This document shows, in pieces, positions 24,378 to 33,167 of a DNA stretch of 64,000 nt. Each line of letters opens with the position of its first letter. The stretch's first letter is position 1. Position numbers and translations under genes: made by a program. The stretch spans positions 1,178,001-1,242,000 of the forward strand of contig NZ_AP024323.1 of NCBI RefSeq assembly GCF_018408855.1, read 5' to 3'. The notes under the pieces are model-generated. The model ran no database searches, had not been told where the DNA came from, and worked only from the letters and a program-made list of their open reading frames with translations. The stretch comes from Caballeronia sp. NK8. GTDB lineage: Bacteria; Pseudomonadota; Gammaproteobacteria; Burkholderiales; Burkholderiaceae.

Positions 24378-25108
24378 GTCAGGCTCCGGTTCAGGCTGTC
24401 GATCAGCCGGTCGGCGTCGAGCAGGCCGACGGTCGCGTCCTTGAATGCGGCCACCGCATGCGCGTGCGACGACAGGCGCTGCGCGAGCGTCGCGGGCACG
24501 GGCTGAAGCTGCGCGCGCGTGAAGCGATGCACGCCGTCGACGGCATCGACGGGAAAGGCGATCGGGCCTTCGTGCTCGCCGTTGCCGTGATGATCGGGGC
24601 TTCGCGCGCGCTCGATGACGAGCAGACGCCCGAGTTCGCGCGCATCGACGGCCTGATGGCCCGAGACGGTTTTGACCGCGGTCTCTTCGATGCCGAAAAG
24701 CCGCGCCAGCGATACGCATACGAGCAGACGCCCGCGCACGTTCACGACGCCCGACACGGCGCGGTTCCGGCGATGCGGCAGCGAATGCACCGGACGCAGT
24801 TGCGCGACTTGCGCGCAGCAGGTCGTCGGCAGGCCGAGCCATTCGCCGCCGATACGAAATACGAGGCACGAGAGCGTGCCGGTTTCATCGCCGTCGCGCG
24901 TGCTGTCCGACGATGCCGCATGCGTCTGTTCGATCGACGTGCGCGCTTCCACGCGATCGAGCACGCGTGCGGCCGCTTCATCGTGCACTGGACAATTGCG
25001 GCAATGGACATGGCGCTCGAGTTTCGGGCACGACATATCCCCGCGCACACCGATGCGGTTCCAGCAATCGTCGATGTCGATCGTGATTTTGATGTCGCGT
25101 GCGTTCAT
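24374..25108 (-). CDS. wspD: WspD, CheW-like adaptor with Cys-rich N-terminus
   Basis: A 244-residue adaptor linking WspA to WspE. The CheW fold runs from about residue 80 (LSCLVFRIGGEWLGLP, then VSGVVNVRGRLLVCVSLARLFGI). The first 45 residues hold a conserved cysteine pattern, DDCWNRIGVRGDMSCP and HVHCRNCPV, which is known from Pseudomonas WspD and suggests metal binding. ATGA overlaps at both ends show tight translational coupling with wspC and wspE. Confidence 0.88.
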   Translation of the reverse strand: MNARDIKITIDIDDCWNRIGVRGDMSCPKLERHVHCRNCPVHDEAAARVLDRVEARTSIEQTHAASSDSTRDGDETGTLSCLVFRIGGEWLGLPTTCCAQVAQLRPVHSLPHRRNRAVSGVVNVRGRLLVCVSLARLFGIEETAVKTVSGHQAVDARELGRLLVIERARSPDHHGNGEHEGPIAFPVDAVDGVHRFTRAQLQPVPATLAQRLSSHAHAVAAFKDATVGLLDADRLIDSLNRSLT

Positions 25109-26430
25109 CGCGTGCTCCCGGTGACGCGGCCGGCGCGCGCGAGCAGGAGACGCGCACCGCTTTCATCGCCGTCGAGCGAGAGGCACGCGGCGAGATGCGT
25201 GAGCGCTTCGCGATGCGCGGGATCGAGATACAGCGCGCGACGGTAATGGCCTCGCGACGCATGATGCTCGCCACGCGCATCGGCGATCACGCCGAGCAGA
25301 TAGTAGGCATCCGCGTTCGACGGATGCGCGTTCAGATACGCATGCGCTGCACGTGCCGCGGCGTCGAGTTGACCGGCGTCCGCAAGTTCGCGCGCATGCG
25401 CGAGGTCGTACGGCGGCTCGGGCTGAACGCGCGTTTCTTCACGCGGCTTCGCAACCGGCGGCGGGCGCACGGCGAGCGGCGCGCTGGCCCACGCGGGCAA
25501 CACGAACGCGGACTTCATCGGCGGCGGTGTCTTCACAGCCGGCAGAGTCGGCCATGCGGCATCGAAGACGCTGACACGCTCGCGCTCGGCCCGATTGAAC
25601 GCGAACGCGAGCGGTATGTTCGCGGAGCTCATGCCCTCGCGCATCAGAAGCCCCGTCTCCGCCGGCCCGACGAACAACGTGCCGCCTTCGGCGAGCAGGC
25701 CATCGAGCACGCGCAGGACGGCGCATTGTGTGGCGCGATCGAAATAGATCAGCACGTTGCGGCACAGAATGAAATCGAAGCGCTCGAATGCGTGCGTGTC
25801 GAGATGCAGAAGGTTCGCCTGCGCGAAACGCACGCTTTGCGCGACGGCGGGATCGAGTTGCCAGCCGCCATCGGTTGCGCGGAAATGCCGGTCGCGAAAA
25901 TCGAGCGCGCGGCCGCGAAACGCGTTGCGTCCGTAGTGCGCGCGGCGGGCGATACCGAGTGCGCGCTCGCTCACATCGATCGCATCGATCGTGAAGCGCT
26001 CGGCGGGAATGCCCGCCTCGAGCAGCGCCATCGCGATCGTATACGCTTCCTCGCCCGTCGAGCACGGCGCGCTCAACACGCGCAGCGGCTTCGCGGGCCG
26101 TTCGTGCAGACGCACGCGCGCAAGCCGCGCGAGCGCGGCGAAGGCTTCCGGATCGCGGAAGAACCAGGTCTCCGGCACGACGACCGCTTCGATGAGTTCC
26201 TGCATGCGTGCGGCATCATGCGTGATCGCGCAATAGTAGTCGTCGAGCGTGCCGCCATGCTGATCGCGCCACAGGTTGTAGCGCTCGCGCACCGCGCGCG
26301 ACACCGAGTTCGCGCCGATCGATTCGGCATCGAGACCGATCGCGCCATGCAGCAGGTCGATGAAGCGGCCGATGCCGTAGGGCTCGCCGTGAACGGTCGC
26401 ATCGGCGAAAAGATTTGGAATGGCGCTCAT
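25105..26430 (-). CDS. wspC: WspC, CheR-like methyltransferase with TPR tail
   Basis: A 441-residue protein. Residues 15-275 are a CheR-type methyltransferase: the SAM site is RVLSAPCSTGEEAYTIAM, and LCRNVLIYFD is the usual C-terminal motif. It methylates glutamates of WspA. After a Pro-rich linker (residues 300-345), residues 350-430 have tetratricopeptide repeats (AYYLLGVIADARGEHHASRGHYRRALYLDP). ATG 26430 overlaps the wspB stop as ATGA, which decides the start. A longer in-frame reading upstream overlaps wspB and is not used. Confidence 0.9.
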   Translation of the reverse strand: MSAIPNLFADATVHGEPYGIGRFIDLLHGAIGLDAESIGANSVSRAVRERYNLWRDQHGGTLDDYYCAITHDAARMQELIEAVVVPETWFFRDPEAFAALARLARVRLHERPAKPLRVLSAPCSTGEEAYTIAMALLEAGIPAERFTIDAIDVSERALGIARRAHYGRNAFRGRALDFRDRHFRATDGGWQLDPAVAQSVRFAQANLLHLDTHAFERFDFILCRNVLIYFDRATQCAVLRVLDGLLAEGGTLFVGPAETGLLMREGMSSANIPLAFAFNRAERERVSVFDAAWPTLPAVKTPPPMKSAFVLPAWASAPLAVRPPPVAKPREETRVQPEPPYDLAHARELADAGQLDAAARAAHAYLNAHPSNADAYYLLGVIADARGEHHASRGHYRRALYLDPAHREALTHLAACLSLDGDESGARLLLARAGRVTGSTR

Positions 26431-26897
26431 GCGTCGCTTCCGGCGAAGAGCAGCGCCTGAACATCGTCGGGCAACAGATGCTCGATTCGCACCCATTGCA
26501 GCAGCCCCGCTTCGTCGCGGGTGAGCGGGCCGAGGTAGCGCGCGTGCGGCGTGTCGATGCCCGCGTCGCTGAAAGAAGCGGTATTGAACGCGACAGTGCG
26601 CGTCGCCTGTTCGAGCAGAAGGCCGAGCCGATGATGCGTCGTCGCGCCATCGTCGCCGCGCCGCGGATAGGTGACGAGCGCGAGGCGCGTCGAGAGCCTT
26701 TCCCGCGACGCGCGCGCGAGCGCGAGCGCGGCGATGTCGATGACGGGCACGCTCGCGCCTTCGTAGTCGAGCACGCCCGCGACCCACTCGGGCGCGCCCG
26801 GCAGCGCCTTCAGCGGCGCGAGCGGCAGCATGCGCTCGATCTGCGCGCTGTCGAGCAGATAGCGGTCGGAGCCGAGCGTGAACTGGATGAAGAGCAT
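26427..26897 (-). CDS. wspB: WspB, CheW-like adaptor
   Basis: A 156-residue CheW-domain protein (MLFIQFTLGSDRYLLDSAQIERMLPL, then VAGVLDYEGASVPVIDIAALAL). It couples the WspA receptor to the WspE kinase, in parallel with WspD. It starts 24 bases after wspA and ends in an ATGA overlap with wspC. Length is usual for a single CheW domain. Confidence 0.9.
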   Translation of the reverse strand: MLFIQFTLGSDRYLLDSAQIERMLPLAPLKALPGAPEWVAGVLDYEGASVPVIDIAALALARASRERLSTRLALVTYPRRGDDGATTHHRLGLLLEQATRTVAFNTASFSDAGIDTPHARYLGPLTRDEAGLLQWVRIEHLLPDDVQALLFAGSDA

Positions 26898-26921
26898 CGC
26901 GGCGTCTTTAAGTGGTCAGTG

Positions 26922-28547
26922 TCACGCGGCCACTTTGAAGCGCGACACGCCGGTACGCAGCCCGTTGGCGACGTGCGTGAGATCGTCGATCGCCTGCGTC
27001 GACTGGCGCAGCGACTCGGCCGTCTGCTGCGCGGCCTCCGACAGTTGCGACAGCGCCTGCGAAATCTGGTCCGCGCCGGTCGCCTGCGTCTGCATGCCCT
27101 CGTTGATCATGGAGACGCGCGGCGCGAGCGTCTGCACCTGGTGGATGATCTGCGAAAGCTGACCGCCCACTTGCTGCACGTCGAGCATGCCGCGGCGCAC
27201 TTCCTCGGAGAACTTGTCCATGCCCATCACGCCAGCGGCGACAGCGGACTGAATCTCCTTCACCATCTGCTCGATATCGAAGGTGGCGACCGCGGTCTGA
27301 TCCGCGAGACGGCGGATTTCCGTGGCGACGACCGCGAAGCCGCGCCCGTACTCGCCCGCCTTCTCCGCTTCGATCGCCGCGTTCAGGGAAAGCAGATTGG
27401 TCTGATCCGCAACCTTCGTGATGGTCGCGACCACCTGATTGATGTTGCCCGCCTTCTCGTTGAGGATCGCGAGCTTGCCGTTCACCGAGCCCGCCGCTTC
27501 CATCACGAGGCGCATGGTTTCCTCCATGCGCGTGAGTCCCACCTGACCGGTGCCCGCGAGCGTCGCCGATTGCTCCGCCACGCCGGACACTTCGTTCATG
27601 GTACGCACGAGATCGCGTGCGGTCGCGAAGATTTCGCGCGACGTCGCGCCGATTTCCGTCGTCGTCGCGGCCGTTTCGCTCGCGGTGGCCTGCTGCTCGC
27701 GCGCGGTCGCGGCGATTTCCGATACCGATGTCGTCACCTGCACGGCCGATTTCTGCGCCTGACTGACGAGGCCCGTCAATTCGTCCGTCATGCGGTTGAA
27801 GCCCGATTCCAGCGTGCCGAATTCGTCGCGGCGCGCAAGCGCGAGCCGCTGCGTGAGGTCGCCGGTACGCATCTTGTCCACCACATCGACGAGCCGCAGC
27901 ATCGGCACGGTCAGCGCCTTCATCAGCAGGAAGCCCAGCACCGCGGCCACCGCGATCGCGACCAGCATCATGACGGCGAGCGCGACTTCCGACTTCTGCA
28001 CCGAACCGCGAATGCTTTCCACCGATTTCGCGTTGAAGGTCTCGTTGTGGTCGACGAGCGCGCGCGTCGCGGTCTGTCCCGCTTCCCATACCGGCGTCAG
28101 ACGCGTGTTGAAGGTCGCGACGGCCGCGTCCTTCGAGCTCGCGAGTTCGCGCAGCGTCTGATCCTGAAGCGGGACGTAGAGCTCGCGCTGACGCTTGAAA
28201 TCGTTGAAGAGACGGCGGTCTTCATCTTCGAAGATGGTGGGCACGTAGGTGTCCATCAGCTTGTCGATGGCCGCGCGCGTTTCGGTGAGACGCTGCGTGT
28301 CGCGGCGCAATTGCTCCGCGTCGTTGTCGATGAAGACGAGCCGTTGCGTGAGCGTGTAGTTCTCGAACCACGCCGCGCGCAGATCGTTGGACAGCGAGAC
28401 GCCGACCATCGAATCGTCTTCGAGGCTCTTGGCTTCCCGGTCGATCCCGCCGAGCAGCGTGTAGGACAGTGCGGCCATGACCAGCATCAGGGTAAGGATG
28501 ATGCCGAAGCTCGCCAGAATGCGATGCCGAATGGACAGTTGCTTCAC
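26922..28547 (-). CDS. wspA: WspA, membrane methyl-accepting chemotaxis-type receptor
   Basis: A 541-residue inner-membrane receptor. First membrane helix near residues 10-32, a periplasmic sensor of about 155 residues (four-helix-bundle type), the second helix near 188-212, a HAMP domain, then a long coiled coil. The signalling tip reads [35 protein letters not shown], which is the WspA variant of the MCP tip. In Pseudomonas WspA senses surface contact and activates WspE. It is the first gene of wspABCDEFR; the operon order is the same as in Pseudomonas. Confidence 0.93.
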   Translation of the reverse strand: MKQLSIRHRILASFGIILTLMLVMAALSYTLLGGIDREAKSLEDDSMVGVSLSNDLRAAWFENYTLTQRLVFIDNDAEQLRRDTQRLTETRAAIDKLMDTYVPTIFEDEDRRLFNDFKRQRELYVPLQDQTLRELASSKDAAVATFNTRLTPVWEAGQTATRALVDHNETFNAKSVESIRGSVQKSEVALAVMMLVAIAVAAVLGFLLMKALTVPMLRLVDVVDKMRTGDLTQRLALARRDEFGTLESGFNRMTDELTGLVSQAQKSAVQVTTSVSEIAATAREQQATASETAATTTEIGATSREIFATARDLVRTMNEVSGVAEQSATLAGTGQVGLTRMEETMRLVMEAAGSVNGKLAILNEKAGNINQVVATITKVADQTNLLSLNAAIEAEKAGEYGRGFAVVATEIRRLADQTAVATFDIEQMVKEIQSAVAAGVMGMDKFSEEVRRGMLDVQQVGGQLSQIIHQVQTLAPRVSMINEGMQTQATGADQISQALSQLSEAAQQTAESLRQSTQAIDDLTHVANGLRTGVSRFKVAA

Positions 28548-28628
28548 GCGATAAGCCCTATCAGTAAATTAAGACGATTGCCGCCCCGCGCGCAACCGCG
28601 AGCCCGCCTCGATGACGAAGGCGTCTCA

Positions 28629-28656
28629 ATTGTAGGATGAATTCGGGCGCGTGAAA
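28629..28656 (-). promoter_or_regulatory. Possible sigma70 promoter for the Wsp operon
   Basis: On the minus strand TTTCAC (28656-28651) and TACAAT (28634-28629) are spaced by 16 bases, about 80 bases before the wspA start. Both boxes are close to consensus for this GC-rich genome. No activator site is obvious. Confidence 0.45.
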
Positions 28657-28675
28657 GCCGCGCTCCCAGACCGTG

Positions 28676-29842
28676 TTATCGGCCGATTGTGGCCGCGCTT
28701 GAGTTTGGCGTGTCGAGCTGAATCATTTCGCCGTGTTTCAGCACGGTGAACGCGTCGGCGGGGAGGCCGGCGCTGCGCACGGCGTCAGCGAGACGGCGCG
28801 GCGGCTCGTCGAGCGGCTCATCGGTCAGTTCGAACGTGCCCCAGTGAATGCCGATCGCCTTCTTTGCGCGGACGTCCTGGAACATGCGCACCGCTTCTTC
28901 CGGGTCGACGTGTTGCGCGTGCATGAACCAGCGCGGGTCGTAGGCGCCGATCGGAATGAGCGCGAGATCGAAGCCGCCGAAACGGGCGCCGATATCGCGG
29001 AAATCCGGCGAATAGCCGGTGTCGCCCGCGAAGTAGAACGAATACGGATGCGCGGCGCCCGCCGGCGTCTTCACGACCCAGCCGCCCCACAGCGTTTCCG
29101 CGCGATCGAACGGCGTGCGCGCCGACCAGTGCTGGCTCGGCACGAACCAGATATCGAGCCCGGCGGCATGGGTTTCGTCGCTCCAGTCGAGTTCCTCGAC
29201 GTTCGTCACGCCGATGTCGTTCATCCACTGCATGATGCCGAGTGGCACGAGAAAACGCGGCGGGCCGCCCGGTTGCCGGTTGAGCGCTTCGATGCTCGGC
29301 TTGTCGAGATGATCGTAGTGATTGTGCGAAATCAGCACGATGTCGATGTGCGGCAGCTCGTCGAGCGTGAGGCCGGGCGGCGTCTTGCGCTTCGGTCCCG
29401 CGAACGAGAACGGCGATGCGCGCTCGGAGAACACCGGATCGGTGAGGATGTTCACGCCGTCGATCTGCACCAGCGCGCTCGCATGACCGATCCACGTGAG
29501 GGTATCGGCGGTGCGATTCGCCTTGAGCCAGGCGATGTCGGGGTGCGCCATCGGGAAGGCGTAGCCATTCGCGGGCGGCTTCGGCAGCCCTTGCGTGAAG
29601 CGCTCCCAGCGCCACTTCAGAAACGACTCGCGCGGCAAATGCCCGTAATTGTTCTCATAGCCCGAGGCGGTGCGCTTTGCGTGGTGCAGCGGTTGCGGCA
29701 GTTGCGACTGCGCGACGGACGCGGTTTCCTCGCTTTGTGCGGGCGCACCCGACGCGCAGCCCGCAAGCAGCGTGAGCGCGCACAACGCGGCGTGGGACTG
29801 TCGCATGAGCAGATCGATCGAAAAAGAGGATGGCAGGCGCAT
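28676..29842 (-). CDS. Metallo-beta-lactamase-fold lipoprotein (NAPE-PLD/UlaG-like)
   Basis: A 388-residue metal-dependent hydrolase. The N-terminus carries a lipoprotein signal (LCALTLLAGCASG). Metal ligands lie in LISHNHYDHLDKPS, SQHWSARTPFDR, YFAGDTGYSPDF and GIHWGTFEL. This pattern matches the family of N-acylphosphatidylethanolamine phospholipase D and UlaG-like lactonases, so a phospholipid or lactone substrate at the cell envelope is likely. ATG 29842 is taken as start; ATG 29806 gives an equally good signal peptide and neither has a clear ribosome binding site. It lies after the Wsp promoter region on the same strand but upstream of it, so it may not be in the operon. Confidence 0.82.
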   Translation of the reverse strand: MRLPSSFSIDLLMRQSHAALCALTLLAGCASGAPAQSEETASVAQSQLPQPLHHAKRTASGYENNYGHLPRESFLKWRWERFTQGLPKPPANGYAFPMAHPDIAWLKANRTADTLTWIGHASALVQIDGVNILTDPVFSERASPFSFAGPKRKTPPGLTLDELPHIDIVLISHNHYDHLDKPSIEALNRQPGGPPRFLVPLGIMQWMNDIGVTNVEELDWSDETHAAGLDIWFVPSQHWSARTPFDRAETLWGGWVVKTPAGAAHPYSFYFAGDTGYSPDFRDIGARFGGFDLALIPIGAYDPRWFMHAQHVDPEEAVRMFQDVRAKKAIGIHWGTFELTDEPLDEPPRRLADAVRSAGLPADAFTVLKHGEMIQLDTPNSSAATIGR

Positions 29843-30127
29843 GTTTTGAGGGATTGGGCGCTGCGCGCGACATCCGATTGTACGAAATGCATGCTGAGCC
29901 GTCTTTTCACGCGCATTTGTCCGAGCGATGTCCACGCCGGGACTGCCGCGCCATGCAAGGCGAAGCCGACAAATTTGCACGCCGCGGCAACGCGACGGCC
30001 CGCTTCTTGCTTAAACGCACCCCGGCGTCGCAACAAGGCGCTTTCGAAAACCAATCGCGGCGCGTGCTCTTCTTTTCGATGCGGGTATCGCATCCGGGCA
30101 CGCAGCACGCTGTAGACGGGGGGCCCC

Positions 30128-30460
30128 ATGGGCGGCAGTCAAAGAAGAAACGCAATCAGCACGTTCAATCCGCAATTGCATACGATGCACGCGATGCTCG
30201 TATCGCGCGCCGCATCGCATGTTGCGAGCGCGATGCGTCCCGAGGGCCGTAACGAGGCGCTCGCGGAAGGCATCGCGGAGGTCATCGCCCATTGCGGTCA
30301 TGCGAGTCTCGGGCTGTTTCTCGCGGCAGTGTGGCATTGGCTCGATGAGCGCGGCTATGACGAGGCTGCCGACGCCGTGCAGCACTACATCGAAACCGGC
30401 ACGATGCCGACAATCAAGGCGACACCGAAGACGGCGCGCCGGCGCGATGCGCGTATCTGA
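30128..30460 (+). CDS. Hypothetical protein, 110 residues
   Basis: I do not recognise a family. The middle of the product (RNEALAEGIAEVIAHCGHASLGLFLAAVWHWLDERGYDEAADAVQHYIETG) looks like a real, helical, soluble protein with normal codon use for this genome. The basic ends are less convincing, and the true start could be an internal ATG near residue 20. ATG 30128 follows a G-rich stretch that could serve as a weak ribosome binding site. It stands alone between two divergent or convergent genes. Confidence 0.5.
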   Translation: MGGSQRRNAISTFNPQLHTMHAMLVSRAASHVASAMRPEGRNEALAEGIAEVIAHCGHASLGLFLAAVWHWLDERGYDEAADAVQHYIETGTMPTIKATPKTARRRDARI

Positions 30461-30487
30461 ACCGGCCGGCTTGCGTGACGTAACGCG

Positions 30488-31255
30488 TTACGTGCCGAAC
30501 CACCCGGCATCGACGTAATAATCGCGCGCGGTGCAGCGGGCCGCATCGTCGGATGCGAGGAACAGCACCATGCGCGCGATGTGCTCCGGATCGATCCGCT
30601 CGTGCAGGCACTGCTGCGCGAGGACCTGCGCCTCGCTTTCGGGCGACTGCCATAACTTCATCTGGCGCGGCGTGCGCACAGCGCCCGGAATCACCGTATT
30701 CACGCGAATCCCGTGCGCGCCGAGTTCGCGCGCGAGCCCGCGCGTGAGCCCTTCGATCGCGGCCTTCGCGGTCATGTAGAGCGTGAGATCCGGCAGCGCG
30801 AGATGCCATGAAATCGAGCCCATGTTCACGATCGCGCCGCGCTGGTTCGCGCGCATGCGCTTCGCCGCCGCCTGCGCGCAGAAGAACTGATGCCGCAGGT
30901 TCACGGCCATGCGCTCGTTCCAATACGCGGCGCTCACGCCGTCCCACTGATGGCGGTCGTCGCTTGCGGCGTTGTTCACCAGCACGTCGATGGTGCCGGC
31001 TTCGTTCGCGATGGCATCGAACGTTTTTTCGATGGCCGCGGTATCGCGCAGATCGCAATGCAAGAACGTTGGCGCATGCTTTTCGCCGGCGAGCGACTGT
31101 TCGAGCGAACGCGAATCGGCCTCGGCGACATCGATGAAAAACACACGCGCGCCCTGCTTCGCGAAGGCCTCGACGATCGACGCGCCGATGCCGCTGCCGC
31201 CGCCCGTCACGACGACATGCTTGCCCGCAAGACTCGGATAGATGGCGTAGGACAT
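30488..31255 (-). CDS. xylB: D-xylose 1-dehydrogenase-like SDR (XylB type)
   Basis: A 255-residue NAD-dependent short-chain dehydrogenase. Cofactor site VTGGGSGIGAS, catalytic Tyr/Lys in LTLYMTAKAAIEG, and C-terminal FLASDDAARCTARDYYVDAGW. As I recall Caulobacter XylB, many stretches match (MSxAIYPSL, DDRH, NLRHxxFCxQA, GSISWHL), so D-xylose to D-xylonolactone oxidation is the best guess; L-arabinose or another pentose is possible. It is 10 bases downstream of the dehydratase gene and belongs to that operon. The rest of a Weimberg pathway (xylX, xylA) is not in this window. Confidence 0.82.
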   Translation of the reverse strand: MSYAIYPSLAGKHVVVTGGGSGIGASIVEAFAKQGARVFFIDVAEADSRSLEQSLAGEKHAPTFLHCDLRDTAAIEKTFDAIANEAGTIDVLVNNAASDDRHQWDGVSAAYWNERMAVNLRHQFFCAQAAAKRMRANQRGAIVNMGSISWHLALPDLTLYMTAKAAIEGLTRGLARELGAHGIRVNTVIPGAVRTPRQMKLWQSPESEAQVLAQQCLHERIDPEHIARMVLFLASDDAARCTARDYYVDAGWFGT

Positions 31256-31265
31256 GGCGGCTCGC

Positions 31266-33050
31266 TCAATGTGAATGACGCGGATTGCCGCGCGTTTCGA
31301 TCACTTTCAGATACAGCGTCGCGGGTTCGAGGCATCCGCCCGTCGACAACTGTCCCACCGTCTGACGATACAGCTCCTGCCACGGCGTCTGCGCGGCGGG
31401 CGCGGCGAATGCGGATTGCGCGCGGCGGCTTTCGAGTTCGGCTTCGTCGAGCAAGATGTTCACGCTGCGCGCGTTCAGGTCGACGCGAATCCTGTCGTTC
31501 GTGCGCAGCAGCGCGAGACCGCCGCCCACCGCCGCTTCCGGCGACATGTTGAGAATCGACGGGCTCGCGGACGTGCCGCTTTGCCGTCCATCGCCCATGC
31601 AGGGCAGCGAATCGACGCCGCGTTTGATCATCTCCGCGGGCGGCGCCATGTTCACGACTTCCGCGCTGCCCGGATAGCCCACGGTGCCGCAGCCGCGTAT
31701 GACGAGAATGCAACGCTCGTCGATCTCGAGCGCGGGATCGTTGATGCGTGCGTGATAGTCCTCGGGACCGTCGAAGACGATTGCGCGCGCTTCGAAGGTA
31801 TTTTCCGCGCCTGGCTCGCTGAGATAGGTCTTCCTGAATGCGTCGCCGACGACCGACATCTTCATGATCGCGCTATCGAAGAAATTGCCCGACAGGACCA
31901 TGAAGCCCGCGCCGTGCTTCAAGGGATCGCTGGCGGTGCGGATGACTTCGTTGTCGGCGGCGGGGGCATCGTGTGCGATCTCGCCGATCGTGCGGCCCGA
32001 TACGGTCAGACAGTCGCGTCTGATGAGTCCGGCCTCGTCGAGCTGCCGGATCACCGCAGGTACGCCGCCCGAGCGATGGAAACTCTCGCCGAGATATTCA
32101 CCCGCCGGCATGCAGTTCACGATGAGCGGCACTTGCTCGCCGTGGATCTGCCAGTCGTGGAGACTCAGTTCGATGCCCATGTGCCGCGCGATCGCAATCA
32201 GATGCGGCGGGCAGTTGGTCGACGCGCCGAGCGCGGACGCCACCACGATCGCGTTGATGAACGCGTCGCGCGTCATGATCGTCGACGGCTTCAACTCTTC
32301 GCGAACCATCTCGACGATGCGCTTGCCAGTCGCATACGCCATCTGCCCGCGCTCGCGATACGCGGCGGGAATGCTCGCGCATGTCGGCAGCGACATGCCG
32401 AGCGCTTCGGCGAGACTGTTCATCGAGAGCGCGGTGCCCATCGTGTTGCAATGACCGATCGACGGCGACGATGCCGTCGTCAGACGCATGAAGCCTTCGT
32501 AATCGATCTCGCCCGCCGCGAGCAGATTGCGCGCGTGCCAGATCACCGTGCCCGAGCCGACGCGCTTGCCTTCATGCCAGCCATCGAGCATCGGACCGCC
32601 CGACAGGACGATCGCCGGCATATCGACGGTCGCGGCCGCCATCAGGCAGGCGGGCGTGGTCTTGTCGCAACCGGTCGTGAGCACGACGCCATCGAGCGGA
32701 AAGCCGTGCAGGATTTCGACGAGGCCGAGATACGCGAGATTGCGATCGAGCGCCGCGGTCGGGCGGCGGCTCTGCTCCGCGAGCGGGTGAACGGGGAACT
32801 CCATCGGGATGCCGCCGGCGTCGCGAATGCCCGCCTTCGTGCGCGCAGCGAGTTCGATGTGGTGACGATTGCACGGCGCGAGGTCGCTGCCCGTCTGCGC
32901 AATGCCGATGATCGGGCGGCCCGACTGCAGCTCCTCGCGCGTGAGGCCGTAGTTCATGAAGCGCTCGACGTATAGCGCGGTCATGTCGGCATGCGAGGGA
33001 TCGTCGAACCATTCCTGGCTGCGCAGACGCTTGGGATTGTGTTGGGACAT
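31266..33050 (-). CDS. xylD: D-xylonate dehydratase-like IlvD/Edd family enzyme
   Basis: A 594-residue dehydratase. Cysteines for the iron-sulfur cluster are in APCNRHH, TTGCDKTTPA and GHCNTMGT, and the C-terminal SLPCMGDGRQSGTSASPSILNMSPEAAVGGGL is the family signature. The start RSQEWFDDPSHADMTALYVERFMNYG and the core resemble sugar-acid dehydratases such as Caulobacter XylD. It would convert a pentonate to 2-keto-3-deoxypentonate. ATG 33050 follows GGAGAGA; a longer in-frame reading has no ribosome binding site. It is preceded by a LacI-type regulator and a GntR-like operator. Confidence 0.88.
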   Translation of the reverse strand: MSQHNPKRLRSQEWFDDPSHADMTALYVERFMNYGLTREELQSGRPIIGIAQTGSDLAPCNRHHIELAARTKAGIRDAGGIPMEFPVHPLAEQSRRPTAALDRNLAYLGLVEILHGFPLDGVVLTTGCDKTTPACLMAAATVDMPAIVLSGGPMLDGWHEGKRVGSGTVIWHARNLLAAGEIDYEGFMRLTTASSPSIGHCNTMGTALSMNSLAEALGMSLPTCASIPAAYRERGQMAYATGKRIVEMVREELKPSTIMTRDAFINAIVVASALGASTNCPPHLIAIARHMGIELSLHDWQIHGEQVPLIVNCMPAGEYLGESFHRSGGVPAVIRQLDEAGLIRRDCLTVSGRTIGEIAHDAPAADNEVIRTASDPLKHGAGFMVLSGNFFDSAIMKMSVVGDAFRKTYLSEPGAENTFEARAIVFDGPEDYHARINDPALEIDERCILVIRGCGTVGYPGSAEVVNMAPPAEMIKRGVDSLPCMGDGRQSGTSASPSILNMSPEAAVGGGLALLRTNDRIRVDLNARSVNILLDEAELESRRAQSAFAAPAAQTPWQELYRQTVGQLSTGGCLEPATLYLKVIETRGNPRHSH

Positions 33051-33114
33051 GGGATTGTCTCTCCGTGATCCACAGTCGTTCGGCACGATCGCCGACGCTG
33101 CTGTTTGTAGTGAC

Positions 33115-33126
33115 GTTACCGGTAAC
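33115..33126 (-). promoter_or_regulatory. GntR/LacI-type operator, GTTACCGGTAAC
   Basis: A perfect 12-bp palindrome lies 65 bases before the xylD start, just downstream of the regulator stop. It matches the known E. coli GntR/IdnR operator core (TTACCGGTAA). The adjacent regulator has a GntR-like recognition helix (SKMTVSRVL), so it is the probable ligand-sensitive repressor. Confidence 0.7.
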
Positions 33127-33167
33127 ATTTCGGGCAATGTTAGCACCCCCTTCGCGGCTTGCCCGGC

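Noticed and set aside
22173..24506. Long plus-strand frame opposite wspE
   Set aside because: Antisense shadow with Arg/His-rich composition; wspE has all CheA motifs.
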